A DNA stretch of 64,000 nucleotides from Pseudaminobacter soli (ex Li et al. 2025) (GTDB lineage: Bacteria > Pseudomonadota > Alphaproteobacteria > Rhizobiales > Rhizobiaceae): contig NZ_JARXVF010000003.1 in the NCBI RefSeq assembly GCF_029892515.1, positions 372,001-436,000 on the forward strand. The letters are read 5' to 3'. The notes under the pieces were generated by a model. The model had not been told where the DNA came from. It was given only the letters and a program-made list of their open reading frames with translations, and did not search any database. Below, one piece after another: positions 24,802 through 35,469 of the stretch; position 1 is the stretch's first letter; the number at the start of each line of letters is the position of its first letter. Made by a program: the position numbers and the translations under genes.

Positions 24802-25287
24802 GTGAGCTTTGCCGACAGCTATCTTGGACGACTTCGGGCATTGATCGGGGATCGTCTCGTCCTGATGCCGGGCGCGCGGATCGTTATCGAACGAGATGAC
24901 GGTCGGATATTGCTGCAACAGCGGACCGATTTCGGCTTATGGGGGCTACCCGGTGGCAGTGCAGAGGAAGGCGAAGGCCTGGAAACGGCGGTGCTTCGGG
25001 AGACCGCCGAAGAAACCGGGCTGATCGTTAGGGATGTCGAGCCGTTCGGATTCGGCTGTGACCCACAGTACGAAACGTTCGTATTTCCGAATGGCGATCA
25101 GGTGCAATTCTTCGCGCTGATGTTCTACACCCGCTCCTTCGAGGGAGAGGCAGCTGTCACCGATGACGAGAGCGGCGCCGTTGGATGGTTCGCTGTCGAC
25201 GCGTTGCCGGAAATGCTGCCCAATATGGCACGCAGTATCGAAGCCTATCAGCGGTTCAAGAAGACCGGGAAATTCCAGATGATCTAG
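24802..25287 (+). CDS. Nudix hydrolase
   Basis: A 161-residue Nudix protein that hydrolyses a nucleoside diphosphate linked to another group. The full Nudix box is present from GGSAEEGEG to RETAEETGL, matching GX5EX7REUXEEXGU. The GTG start at 24802 is supported by GGAG 8 bases upstream. It follows the TerB-like gene by 44 bases on the same strand. Its substrate cannot be judged; the length suits ADP-ribose, NADH or mutagenic nucleotide hydrolases. Confidence 0.88.
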   Translation: MSFADSYLGRLRALIGDRLVLMPGARIVIERDDGRILLQQRTDFGLWGLPGGSAEEGEGLETAVLRETAEETGLIVRDVEPFGFGCDPQYETFVFPNGDQVQFFALMFYTRSFEGEAAVTDDESGAVGWFAVDALPEMLPNMARSIEAYQRFKKTGKFQMI

Positions 25288-25302
25288 CGGTCGGCGCTTC
25301 GA

Positions 25303-26924
<1,622 letters not shown>

Positions 26925-26928
<4 letters not shown>

Positions 26929-27797
26929 CGCTGGCGCCTCAACTTGGGATCGATGACGTCGCTGATGCCGTCGCCGAGCAGGTTGAGGCCAAGCACGGTG
27001 ATGACGATGGCAAGACCCGGGAACAGCGCCAAAGTGGGCGCCACCATCATGCGCGTCTGCGCGTCGAACAGCATGCGGCCCCAGCTCGGCATCGGCGGCT
27101 GCACGCCGAGCCCGACATAGGAGAGGCCGGCCTCGGCCAGCACGCCGAGCGCGAACTGGATCGTTCCCTGCACCAGAAGCTGGTTGGCGATGTTGGGCAA
27201 GATATGCTCGACCGTGATGCGCGCCTTGCTCTTGCCGGCGGCGCGGGCGGCGAGGACGAATTCGCGCGGCCAGATGGAAAGTGCGCCGGCGCGCGCCACG
27301 CGGGCGAAGACCGGAATGTTGAATATGCCGATGGCGATGATGGCGTTGATCGCGCTCGGCCCGAAGATCGCGGTGATCAGGATCGCCATCACAAGGGCAG
27401 GGAAGGCGAACACCACGTCGTTGAAGCGCATCAGCACCTCATCGACGATGCCGCCGCGCGCGGCGGCCCAACAGCCCAGCGGCACGCCGATGCCCATGCC
27501 GATCACCACGGCCACCAGCGCAACGGCGATGGAAGCGCGCGCGCCTACCATGATCATCGACAGCACGTCGCGGCCGAACTGGTCGGTGCCGAACCAGTGC
27601 GTGGAGGAGGGCGGCAGCATGCGGTCGGCCACCACCAGCTTGGTCACGTCATAGGGCGTCCAGAAGAAGGACAGCAGCGCCATGCCGGCGATGAACAGCG
27701 TGAGCAGTGCGCCGACGACGAAGGAGCGGTTGCGCAGCGCAAGCGCAAGGAAGCCGGGCTGCGGCTCGGGGACGGGCTCGTCGGCCATGATCGTCAT
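26925..27797 (-). CDS. Peptide-type ABC transporter permease (DppC-like)
   Basis: A 290-residue inner-membrane permease with an N-terminal anchor (LTLFIAGMALLSFFW) and five further segments. The family motif HWFGTDQFGRDVLSMIMVG and the EAA loop EFVLAARAAGKSKARI that docks on the ATPase are present. ATG 27797 overlaps the stop of the DppB-like gene and its own end overlaps the ATPase gene (both ATGA), so the three are translationally coupled. Confidence 0.93.
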
Positions 27798-28741
27798 CGT
27801 CTTGTCCTCAGGCGCGGGTCGACGATCGCGTAGGAGAGGTCGACCAGCAGGTTGACGAGCACCACCACCGCCACCAGCAGCATCACCACGCTCTCCACCA
27901 CGATCAGGTCGCGCTGGGTGATGGCCTGGAAGATCAGTCGGCCGAGGCCGGGGAGATAAAGAACGTTCTCGATGATGATGGTGCCGGCCAAAAGGAAGGC
28001 GAATTGCAGGCCAAGGATCGTCAGAACGGGGATCAGCGCGTTGCGCAGCGCGTGGTGCCACAGCACGGCATTGCGCGGCATGCCCTTGGCGCGCGCGGTG
28101 CGGATATAGTCTTCGCCGAGCACTTCCAACATTGCCGAGCGGGTCACGCGCGACAGGATCGCGGCCTGCGGAAGGGCGAGCCCGATGGCCGGCAGGATCA
28201 GCGATTTCAGCGCCGGCCAGACGCCCGCGCTCCAGCCGGGGAAGCCGCCAGCCGGAACCAAATGCAGCCAGACGGCGAAGACGTAGATGAGCAGCAGCGC
28301 GAACCAAAAATTCGGCACGGCGACGCCGATCTGTGCGGCGCCCATTGAGATCGTATCGGCCATGCGCCCGCGCCGCTCGGCGGAAAAGATGCCGACCGGA
28401 ATGGCGATCAGTGCGGAGAGCGCCAGGGCGATGATGGCCAGGGGAAGGGAGACGACCAACCGCTCCATGACGAGGTCGCGAACCGGCACATTGTAGGTGT
28501 AGGACTTGCCGAGATCGAAGGTCAGCAGGTGGCTGACCCATTCGAAATAGCGGACGAGCAGCGGCTGATCGAGGCCCATCTGGTCGCGCAGCGCCTGCAC
28601 GGCGTCGGCTGTCGCGTTCATGCCCAGCATAAGCCGCGCGGGGTCGCCCGGCACGATCTCGATCATCGAGAACACCACCACCGACGCCACGGCAAGTGTC
28701 ACAAGGGCTATCAGCAACCGTTTGGTCAGGTAGGCGGTCAT
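27794..28741 (-). CDS. Peptide-type ABC transporter permease (DppB-like)
   Basis: A 315-residue permease with six membrane segments. It has the DppB N-terminal pattern (LTKRLLIALVTLAVASVVVF), the PGDPARLMLG periplasmic motif and the EAA loop DYIRTARAKGMPRNAVLW. It follows the binding-protein gene after 78 bases that contain a strong terminator-like hairpin, and overlaps the DppC-like gene by 4 bp. Confidence 0.93.
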   Translation of the reverse strand: MTAYLTKRLLIALVTLAVASVVVFSMIEIVPGDPARLMLGMNATADAVQALRDQMGLDQPLLVRYFEWVSHLLTFDLGKSYTYNVPVRDLVMERLVVSLPLAIIALALSALIAIPVGIFSAERRGRMADTISMGAAQIGVAVPNFWFALLLIYVFAVWLHLVPAGGFPGWSAGVWPALKSLILPAIGLALPQAAILSRVTRSAMLEVLGEDYIRTARAKGMPRNAVLWHHALRNALIPVLTILGLQFAFLLAGTIIIENVLYLPGLGRLIFQAITQRDLIVVESVVMLLVAVVVLVNLLVDLSYAIVDPRLRTRR

Positions 28742-28751
28742 GGTGTCAGCC

Positions 28752-28799
28752 TGCCCAAAAAAAAACTGCCCCGGAAGTCGTTTCCGGCTCCGGGGCAGT
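28752..28799 (-). terminator. Intra-operon terminator between binding protein and permeases
   Basis: Arms ACTGCCCCGG (28765-28774) and CCGGGGCAGT (28790-28799) are followed, in the direction of minus-strand transcription, by a run of nine or so U residues. It lies between the binding-protein gene and the permease gene, so it probably lowers permease and ATPase expression relative to the binding protein. Confidence 0.8.
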
Positions 28800-28819
28800 G
28801 TTTCTCAACAGCTGGTTGA

Positions 28820-30301
28820 TCAATCAGCCCACTTAACCTTGGTCAGGTCGTTGGCCAGGATCGGCGCGTTGTCCCACAGGCCTTCGAGCTTGGCGTCCCA
28901 CACGCCAATCTTGGGCAGCTCGAACAAGAAGCCCACGGGCACGTCCTTGGCGAGGATCTTCTGCGCCTCGCCGTAGAGCTCCTTGCGCTTGGCCTCGTCG
29001 GAGGTGAGGTTCAGCTCGTCGATCACCTTGTTGAAGTCGGCGTTCTGGTAATTGAAGTAGTAGTCCTTGCGCGAATAGATATCGATGTCGTTCGGCTCGG
29101 TGTGCGAGACGATCGTCATGTCGTAGTCCTTGTCGGTGAAGACCTGTTTCAGCCAGTCGGCCCATTCGAGAGGCGTGATCTCGGCGTCGATGCCGATCTC
29201 GCGCAGCTCGGAAGCGATGATTTGGCCGCCGTCGCGGGCATAGGCGGGGGGCGGCAGCTTCAGCGTGGTCTTGAAGCCGTTTTCGAGGCCGGCTTCCTTG
29301 AGCAATTCCTTGGCCTTCTCCACATCGTGCGGATAGGTGCCCGTCAGGTCGATATAGGCCGGGTTGTGCGGGGCGAAATGCGAGCCGATCGGCGTGCCGA
29401 GGCCGTTCGATGCGCCGTCGATGATCGCCTGGCGGTCGAGCGCGTGCGAGATCGCCTGGCGCACCTTGAGATTGTCGAAGGGCGGCTTCTTGTTGTTCAT
29501 GGCAAGGATGGTCTCGCCCTCGGTCGAGCCGATCACCACCTTGAGCCGCGGATCCGACTGCAGCTGGGACAGGCTGTCGCCCACCGGCATGTTCGGGAAG
29601 GCCTGCACGTCGCCTGAGAGGATCGCCGGCACCGCAGCCGAAGCGTCGGGGATGATGCGGAACTCGACCTTGTCGAGATAGACCGGATCGCCCCAATAGG
29701 TGTCGGACTTCACAAGCTTGATCGAGGAGCCGCGCGCCCAGCTGTCGAACTTGAACGGCCCGGTGCCGATCGGCTTTTCCTTGTTGGTGTCGGCCGACTT
29801 CGGCGACACGATCACCGCGTCCCCCCAGCCCATATTGTAGAGGAAGGCGCCCTGCGGATGTTTCAGCGTCACCTTGACGGTGGTGGGATCGACGACCTCG
29901 ACCGTGTCAATCGCCTCGAACAGGCCCTTCTGGGCGTTGGTCGACTCCGGCGCGCGGGCGCGGTCGAGCGAGAATTTCACGTCCTCGGCGCTGAAATCCG
30001 AGCCGTCGTGGAATTTGACGCCGCTGTGCAGCCTGAAGGTGTAGACCTTGCCGTCATCGGAAACGGTCCAGCTTTCGGCCAGGTCAGGCAGAACCTCGCC
30101 CTTGGGGCCGACGCGGGTCAGGCCCTCGAAGACATTGGCATAGACCACTTCGCGGATGGCCGCGGCGGCACCCGCGGTCGGGTCGAGATGCGGCGGCTCC
30201 AGCACCACGCCGAGCACGAGGTCGGTTCGGGCGGCCATGGCCGCGGTGCTTGTCGCCAGCGCGATCGCGGCTGCCGCAAGGATCGTCTTCCAGGATTTCA
30301 T
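28820..30301 (-). CDS. Peptide/opine-type ABC transporter substrate-binding protein
   Basis: A 493-residue periplasmic binding protein of the SBP_bac_5 (DppA/OppA) family. The signal peptide is clear (MKSWKTILAAAAIALATSTA, cleaved near AMA-ART). Family features include LVLGVVLEPPHLDPTAG, DLAESWTVSDDGKVYTFRL and the KPIGTGPFKF loop. Binding specificity cannot be read from sequence; the family takes dipeptides, opines, nickel complexes and other amines. The deacylase, RidA, cytochrome and amine oxidase genes upstream suggest an amine- or amide-type ligand. Confidence 0.92.
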   Translation of the reverse strand: MKSWKTILAAAAIALATSTAAMAARTDLVLGVVLEPPHLDPTAGAAAAIREVVYANVFEGLTRVGPKGEVLPDLAESWTVSDDGKVYTFRLHSGVKFHDGSDFSAEDVKFSLDRARAPESTNAQKGLFEAIDTVEVVDPTTVKVTLKHPQGAFLYNMGWGDAVIVSPKSADTNKEKPIGTGPFKFDSWARGSSIKLVKSDTYWGDPVYLDKVEFRIIPDASAAVPAILSGDVQAFPNMPVGDSLSQLQSDPRLKVVIGSTEGETILAMNNKKPPFDNLKVRQAISHALDRQAIIDGASNGLGTPIGSHFAPHNPAYIDLTGTYPHDVEKAKELLKEAGLENGFKTTLKLPPPAYARDGGQIIASELREIGIDAEITPLEWADWLKQVFTDKDYDMTIVSHTEPNDIDIYSRKDYYFNYQNADFNKVIDELNLTSDEAKRKELYGEAQKILAKDVPVGFLFELPKIGVWDAKLEGLWDNAPILANDLTKVKWAD

Positions 30302-30405
30302 CGTTGCCCTTCTCCCATTGCCTTCACGAGCTTGGATAGAAACGTGAATCTTCCGCTGAGTAAATCACGTTTGTATCAATGCAACTCCCCGAAACGGATT
30401 CTTTC

Positions 30406-30442
30406 CCGGCAAAAGGATCGTGGCGGAAAGACCCTTTGCCGG
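30406..30442 (-). other. Hairpin between deacylase and binding-protein genes
   Basis: Arms CCGGCAAAAGG and CCTTTGCCGG pair with one bulged A immediately after the deacylase stop codon. No U-run follows, so it may stabilise an mRNA end instead of terminating transcription. Confidence 0.45.
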
Positions 30443-30443
30443 T

Positions 30444-31724
30444 TCAACGAGCCGCCTTTCCGCACAGCAAAAGGTCGAGCCCGATCGCCATCACCTTGGC
30501 CGATTGCACCATGTCCTCGATGCCGACCCACTCGTCCGGCCGGTGGGCGAGATCGAGAATGCCGGGACCGTAGGCGATGCAGTCATAGATGTGGCCGATG
30601 CGCGCGACGTGCTTCTGGTCATAGGTGCCGGGCGAAATGACATATTCCGGCTCGCGGTCGAAGATTTCCTGGATGCCGCGCGCCACCGCCTTCACCACCG
30701 GCGCGTCGCGCTTGGTCATGATGGGTTGCACCTCCATGATGTCGCGGATTTCGTAGTCGAATTTCGGCCGCTCGCGCTTCAGACGGTCAAGGATCGTGGT
30801 GACTTCGCCCTTCACGTCGTCCAGCTTTTCCTCTAGCAGGAAGCGACGGTCGATGGTCACGCGGCACCAGTCCGGCACGTTTGGCGAGGGCAGGCCGGGT
30901 CGAAAATCCTCGGTCTGGCCGCCATGGATGGAGTTGATGTTCATGGTCGAGCGTCGCGCGCCTTCCGGCACCACGGGCATGCTCGTGCGCTTTTTGTCGA
31001 GAGCCGGAAACAGCTCTTCCTCAAAGGCCGCCAACACGGCGCCCATGTGGCGCACCGCGCAGTCGCCGAGGAAGGGCATGGAGCCGTGCGCGATCTCGCC
31101 CTTGGTCTCGATCTCGGCCCACCACACGCCGCGATGGCCGAGGCAGATGCGATCCTTGTTGAGCGGCTCGGGGATGATGACGTGATCGACGCGCGGCTTT
31201 GAAAAATAGCCCTTGCCGGCCAGAAAGGCGACGCCGCCGAAGCCGCCCGACTCCTCGTCCACCGTGCCCGAAATCTCGATGGCGCCCGGGAAATCCGGAT
31301 AGACGTCCATGAAGGCTTCGGCAGCGATGATCGAGGCGGCCAGCCCGCCTTTCATGTCGCAGGTGCCGCGGCCATAGACGCGGCCGTCCTTCACCACGCC
31401 GCCGAAGGGATCGACGGTCCAGCCGTCGCCTGCTTCGACCACGTCGATATGCGAATTGAAATGCACGGTCGGGCCGGGGGTGCGGCCGTCGAAGCGGGCC
31501 ACCACATTGGTTCGCGGGTAGCGGTCGCTGTCGCCGGGCGTGCCTTCGCCACGGATATATTCAACGCCGAAGCCGCGCTTCCTCAGGCGCTCGCCGATAT
31601 ATTCCGCGCAGGGGCGATAGGCCTCGCCGGGCGGGTTGATGGTCGGGAAACGGATCAGATCGGCGGTGAGTTCGACAAGGTCGTCGACCCGGTCTTCGAT
31701 TGTCTTGAGGAGCTTTTCGTTCAT
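30444..31724 (-). CDS. M20 family deacylase (ArgE/DapE type)
   Basis: A 426-residue Zn hydrolase of the acetylornithine deacetylase/succinyl-diaminopimelate desuccinylase family. Metal ligands are visible: His in HFNSHIDVV, Asp in GRGTCDMKGG, the Glu pair in GTVDEESGG and the C-terminal His in LAHRPDEW. It splits an N-acyl amino acid or related amide in the cytoplasm. Location upstream of a complete importer suggests that the importer brings in its N-acylated substrate. It is too short and lacks context for a housekeeping arginine or lysine role. A terminator-like hairpin separates it from ridA. Confidence 0.88.
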   Translation of the reverse strand: MNEKLLKTIEDRVDDLVELTADLIRFPTINPPGEAYRPCAEYIGERLRKRGFGVEYIRGEGTPGDSDRYPRTNVVARFDGRTPGPTVHFNSHIDVVEAGDGWTVDPFGGVVKDGRVYGRGTCDMKGGLAASIIAAEAFMDVYPDFPGAIEISGTVDEESGGFGGVAFLAGKGYFSKPRVDHVIIPEPLNKDRICLGHRGVWWAEIETKGEIAHGSMPFLGDCAVRHMGAVLAAFEEELFPALDKKRTSMPVVPEGARRSTMNINSIHGGQTEDFRPGLPSPNVPDWCRVTIDRRFLLEEKLDDVKGEVTTILDRLKRERPKFDYEIRDIMEVQPIMTKRDAPVVKAVARGIQEIFDREPEYVISPGTYDQKHVARIGHIYDCIAYGPGILDLAHRPDEWVGIEDMVQSAKVMAIGLDLLLCGKAAR

Positions 31725-31816
31725 GCGAGCGACGTGCTGCCTTGATCTGTAACGACCAGTTCAATCTACACGTCGTCTGGCCGAAGTCGAGCGAAGCGCT
31801 TTGGGCCAGGGTATTG

Positions 31817-31848
31817 GAAAAATCGCCGCCCCGGGAGGAGGGGCGGCG
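31817..31848 (-). terminator. Rho-independent terminator after the secreted RidA gene
   Basis: Arms CGCCGCCCC (31824-31832) and GGGGCGGCG (31840-31848) form a 9-bp stem, followed on the minus strand by AUUUUU. It marks the end of the amine oxidase-cytochrome-RidA unit, although some read-through to the deacylase is likely. Confidence 0.75.
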
Positions 31849-31865
31849 AAGAGCTGGAAAAGAAA

Positions 31866-32366
31866 TCAGGGACGGACGGCCGTCACTTCGATTTCCACCA
31901 GGAAGCCGGGGTTGGCGAGGCCCGCCACCTGGAACACCGAGCGGGTCGGCAGGTTGGGCTGCGCTTCGGTGCCGAAGAACTGCTTGTAGCCTTCCATGAA
32001 GCCGCCGAAATCCATCTTGCCGCCCTTTTCCGGATCGCCGACCAGGAAAACCTGCATCTTGACCACGTCGCCCATCTTCAGGTCGAGGGAGGCGAGCGTC
32101 TTTTCAATGGACTTGAGAACGGACTCAGTCTGAGCCTTGGTGTCGCCATAGGCGGCCACCGTGGCCTTGTCGGCCTTGTCGTCGACAACGCTCGGCACCG
32201 CGCCGCTGACATAGACCGTGGTCTTGCCGGCGGGAATCTCGACAGCCTGGGCGATCGGGAAATCCGAATTCGGGATCTTGTGGCGCACAACGTCCTCGGC
32301 CATCGCGCTTCCCGCCATCAAGAGGCTCGCCGCAAGCGCGGTAGCTCCGATCCGCATCTTCTTCAT
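31866..32366 (-). CDS. Secreted RidA (YjgF/YER057c/UK114) family protein
   Basis: A 166-residue RidA-fold protein with a clear Sec signal peptide (MKKMRIGATALAASLLMAGS, cleaved near residue 23), so it should be periplasmic. RidA enzymes hydrolyse reactive enamines and imines to carbonyl compounds and ammonia. The substrate-binding Arg is present (Arg142 in PTRSVFQVAGL), as is the acidic VEIE end. Most RidA proteins are cytoplasmic; an exported one downstream of an exported flavin amine oxidase fits a role in clearing the imine products of that enzyme. That functional link is inferred from position and chemistry. Confidence 0.85.
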   Translation of the reverse strand: MKKMRIGATALAASLLMAGSAMAEDVVRHKIPNSDFPIAQAVEIPAGKTTVYVSGAVPSVVDDKADKATVAAYGDTKAQTESVLKSIEKTLASLDLKMGDVVKMQVFLVGDPEKGGKMDFGGFMEGYKQFFGTEAQPNLPTRSVFQVAGLANPGFLVEIEVTAVRP

Positions 32367-32393
32367 CGCTTATCTCCTTGTTTTCGAAGGGGA

Positions 32394-32461
32394 GGCGGCC
32401 GGCTGCCGCATGAAAGCCGGCCGCCCTGTCTGTGTCAGAGCGGGATGTGGCACCCCGCTCT
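32394..32461 (-). other. Tandem hairpins between cytochrome and RidA genes
   Basis: Two stem-loops lie side by side: GGCGGCCGGC (32394-32403) with GCCGGCCGCC (32416-32425), and AGAGCGGG (32437-32444) with CCCGCTCT (32454-32461). Neither is followed by a U-run. They may protect the upstream mRNA from degradation or attenuate ridA expression. Confidence 0.5.
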
Positions 32462-32522
32462 ATCTCATCGTTCTAGCCGCATTCGTGCAAAGTCAGGCGA
32501 TTTTGCCTGACCGCAAAATGCG

Positions 32523-32936
32523 TTAGCGCGCGCCGGTCACCTCTTCGACCGTCACTTCGTCCTTGTAGTCGTTGCCGAAGTGGGTGCGCACATAGTTGAC
32601 CACGGCGGCCACCTGCTCGTCGCTCAGCATCTCGCCCACCGGCGGCATGCCCTTCTGGCCATGCAGCACGATGTAGACGGGATAGCCGGAGGACTCGAGG
32701 TTCTCGTTCTTGGCGAGAGCCGGATACTTGCCTGCGCCAACCGCGCCCTGGCCCTCGCTCATGTGACAGGCCTGGCAGAGGTTGGAATAGATCGCTTCGC
32801 CGGTCTTCTCGGTGAACTTTTCTCCGTCGCTGAAGGTCGCTCCGGCCGAGTCGGCAAGGGCGCCCGCAGCGGCGAAGGCGGTGAAGAACGCCGTGGCGGC
32901 GATGAGGCCGAGCGGCCGCTTTGTCTGGATGGTCAT
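32523..32936 (-). CDS. Small exported c-type cytochrome
   Basis: A 137-residue class I cytochrome c. It has a signal peptide (cleavage near GALA-DSAG, residue 28), a single heme site Cys54-Gln-Ala-Cys57-His58 and a likely Met ligand at Met97 in GQKGMPPVG. ATG 32936 has GGAAGGAAAG upstream. It begins 44 bases after the amine oxidase stop, so it is probably the electron acceptor of that flavoprotein, as shown for some flavin amine oxidases of the nicotine-oxidising group. It would pass electrons on to the terminal oxidase chain. Confidence 0.9.
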   Translation of the reverse strand: MTIQTKRPLGLIAATAFFTAFAAAGALADSAGATFSDGEKFTEKTGEAIYSNLCQACHMSEGQGAVGAGKYPALAKNENLESSGYPVYIVLHGQKGMPPVGEMLSDEQVAAVVNYVRTHFGNDYKDEVTVEEVTGAR

Positions 32937-32980
32937 GACGACTTTCCTTCCGAAATTGGATGATGAGGGTTGGGTCGCCA

Positions 32981-34582
32981 TCATGCCTGCAGCACGCGCT
33001 TGTGCAGGCGCTCGATCGCGTTCAGCGACGACAGGATCGCACCTTCCTGCCAGGCAGGGATGTACGATGCATGTTCGCCGGCGAGCACGATGCGGCCATC
33101 GATCTGGCAGAGATTGTCGTAGTGCTCCTCGCGCGCCGCGTCCGTCCAGTCGCCGGCGCAGCCGAGGGTGAACGGAGAGCGGTGCCAGGCCCAGGAAACG
33201 CCCGTCTCGAACTCGTCCTTGTACTGCGGGTGGATCTGCGAGCCGTATTCCACCGCGCGCTTGACGCGCTCTTGAGGCGACATGGCGCTGAACTCGTAGG
33301 AGTTCGGGCCATTCCAGGTGTAGCAGCCCAGCAGCACGCCCTTGCCGGTCGTGTTGTAGCTGGTGCTCGGGTAGGAGATCTGCGTGATCGGCAGGTTGGT
33401 GTAGCTGACGCCGCCGAAGATCAGTTCGTCCTCTTCCCAGAAGCGGCGCTTGAACTGCAGGCCGACCTTGACCGACGAGGCATAAGGCACCGCATTGATC
33501 GCCGTCTTCATCGCCGCGCCGACCTGGATATCGATCTGGCTCAGGATGGTCAGCGGGATGGTGCAGACGCACCAGTCGGCGCTTGCTGTCTGGACGGTGC
33601 CGGGGTTGGCCGTGTCCTCATAGGTCACGGTGACGCCGTTCTCGCCCTGCTCGATCTTGGTGACCTTGGCGTTGTAGGTGATGAGGTCGCCGACCTGCTT
33701 GGCAAAAGCCTCGCCGATCTTGCCCATGCCGCCAACCGGCTGGAACATGGTGGTCTGGAACTCGTAGAGGCCGAAATTGGCCAGGCTGCCCCACAGGCCC
33801 GACTTCAGGATGTCGGAAAGTCCGATCGGCTCGCCCGGGATCGGAGCTCCGCCGAGGCCGCCGCCAGGATCCTTCTCGTAGCCGCGGAATTCGGCCGAGA
33901 CCGCGCCCTTGGCATAGGCATAGTCCTTGTCCAGCGCACCCCACGACTGCAGGGCCGACAGCAGGATCTCCTGGTCTTCCTTGCTGACGTCGCCTTCGAG
34001 CTTGCCCTTCTGGGTCACCTTGCCGAGCAATTCGGCGATATGGCCCTGGAAGTCGGTCTTGATGTCACGCACGCGCTGCGGCTTGCCGCCGAAGGCATTG
34101 GTGCTGTGGATGAAGGCGTTGTGGTTGACCTGCTGGAACGGCTCCAGCGCCACGCCCAGCCGCTTGCAGTAATCGAGGAGGCCGTTGTGGTGATAGGGAA
34201 TGCGCCACGGACCGGGGTTGATGTACAGCCCCTCGTCGAATTCGCACTTCTGCGTGCCGCCGCCGAGTTCGGTGACGGTGTCGCCGCCGCGAATGGTCCA
34301 ATTGCGACCTCCCGCACGCTTGTTGAATTCGAGGATCTGGACCTTATAGCCGGCCTGGCGCAGTTCCAGCGCAGCCGTCATGCCGGCAAGGCCGGCACCC
34401 AGGATTAGCACCGACGCGCCCTTGGGATCGCCTTCGAGCTTGATACGCCCCTTGTAGCCCGACTCAGCTGCGAAGCCGAGGCTGGTCATTGCCTGGTACA
34501 TGACCGCGCTGCCGGCAGTCACGCCGATCAACGACAACAGATCTCGCCGGCTGATGCCGGTAAGTGATTTATATTGCTGCAT
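32981..34582 (-). CDS. Tat-exported flavin monoamine oxidase
   Basis: A 533-residue FAD amine oxidase. Residues 11-16 SRRDLL followed by a hydrophobic stretch form a twin-arginine signal, so the protein folds with FAD and is exported. The dinucleotide motif is LGAGLAGM (61-68), the conserved NKRAGGRNW and the C-terminal IVLAGEHASYIPAWQEGAI close the FAD site. It oxidises an amine to an imine; candidates are amino acids, polyamines or aromatic amines. The adjacent cytochrome suggests it works as a dehydrogenase and not with O2. Heads the minus-strand block that ends with the ABC transporter. Confidence 0.9.
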   Translation of the reverse strand: MQQYKSLTGISRRDLLSLIGVTAGSAVMYQAMTSLGFAAESGYKGRIKLEGDPKGASVLILGAGLAGMTAALELRQAGYKVQILEFNKRAGGRNWTIRGGDTVTELGGGTQKCEFDEGLYINPGPWRIPYHHNGLLDYCKRLGVALEPFQQVNHNAFIHSTNAFGGKPQRVRDIKTDFQGHIAELLGKVTQKGKLEGDVSKEDQEILLSALQSWGALDKDYAYAKGAVSAEFRGYEKDPGGGLGGAPIPGEPIGLSDILKSGLWGSLANFGLYEFQTTMFQPVGGMGKIGEAFAKQVGDLITYNAKVTKIEQGENGVTVTYEDTANPGTVQTASADWCVCTIPLTILSQIDIQVGAAMKTAINAVPYASSVKVGLQFKRRFWEEDELIFGGVSYTNLPITQISYPSTSYNTTGKGVLLGCYTWNGPNSYEFSAMSPQERVKRAVEYGSQIHPQYKDEFETGVSWAWHRSPFTLGCAGDWTDAAREEHYDNLCQIDGRIVLAGEHASYIPAWQEGAILSSLNAIERLHKRVLQA

Positions 34583-34895
34583 CTTTTAACCCTTCCGGCT
34601 CATGGCCCATAAGCGGAGCCGTGCCATATCAGACTGGAAATCTGTGCTCATAGGCACCCAGTTGCGGCCCGAACCTATGCCTATCGCCACATGTGTCAAC
34701 CGGACGCAGGCGGATGGAACAAACTGTCCACCGTTCTGGCGCAATTGCCGCGACGGCATCTCCAGTCGGCAGAATTTTTAATGATGTTGTGTATTGACGG
34801 TCCAATTTTGCGCCTAATTTTAATTCGTTAGAGAAATTTGAAGCTTTATTGCCGGGAACTGCCGATATCACAATCAAGTGAAAGCGGTTTGATCG
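34583..34895. promoter_or_regulatory. Divergent promoter region, amine oxidase / L,D-transpeptidase
   Basis: This 313-base region is visibly AT-richer in its right half. A TTGACG box followed about 17-19 bases later by ATTTTAAT (around 34795-34825) is a plausible promoter for the L,D-transpeptidase. No clear operator or small gene was found. The left half should hold the amine oxidase promoter, which I could not pin down. Confidence 0.4.
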
Positions 34896-35321
34896 ATGCG
34901 CAAAGTGATCTTTATGACTGCGGCGCTGTTGGTTTCTGCCGCGCCGCAACAACTCCTCGCGGCTAGTCTTGTCGCCAAGATAAACATTTCAACCCAGACG
35001 ATGACGGTCACTCAGGATGGGCTCGTCATCCACAAATGGCGGGTTTCGACCGCGCGCAGGGGCTATGTCACCCCACGCGGTACCTGGCGACCGGTGCGAA
35101 TGAACCGTATGTGGTACTCGCGCAAATACGACATGACGCCGATGCCATATGCCGTGTTCTTCCGCGGCGGCTATGCCATTCACGGCACGAACGCTGTGCG
35201 CCATCTGGGGCGTCCGGTGTCGCATGGCTGCGTGCGGCTCGCCACCGGCAATGCCGCGCAGTTCTTTTCGCTGGTCCAGCGATACGGGCCCGGCGACACG
35301 CGCATCATCGTCACCAACTGA
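34896..35321 (+). CDS. L,D-transpeptidase (YkuD domain), short exported form
   Basis: A 141-residue exported protein with a signal peptide (residues about 1-23) followed directly by a YkuD catalytic domain. The active-site block is intact: His96-Gly-Thr, then Ser109-His110-Gly-Cys112-Val-Arg114. Such enzymes make 3-3 peptidoglycan cross-links or attach outer-membrane proteins to the wall, working in the periplasm. It is at the lower size limit of the family with no extra binding domain. An LdtR-type regulator, whose relatives control L,D-transpeptidase genes, is encoded at 63437-63952. Confidence 0.9.
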   Translation: MRKVIFMTAALLVSAAPQQLLAASLVAKINISTQTMTVTQDGLVIHKWRVSTARRGYVTPRGTWRPVRMNRMWYSRKYDMTPMPYAVFFRGGYAIHGTNAVRHLGRPVSHGCVRLATGNAAQFFSLVQRYGPGDTRIIVTN

Positions 35322-35469
35322 CGCGCCGGTCTTTGGTCTTCGTTTTCGAGGCGGAAGAGTTTTGCTGCCCATGCCAAATCACCAGACAAAACTTTGCCGT
35401 GAACTGATTCTTTCTGGCATTTCATTTCGATAGCGCGCTCTGCTAGGAATTGGTCGGAGGAGCAGACCG

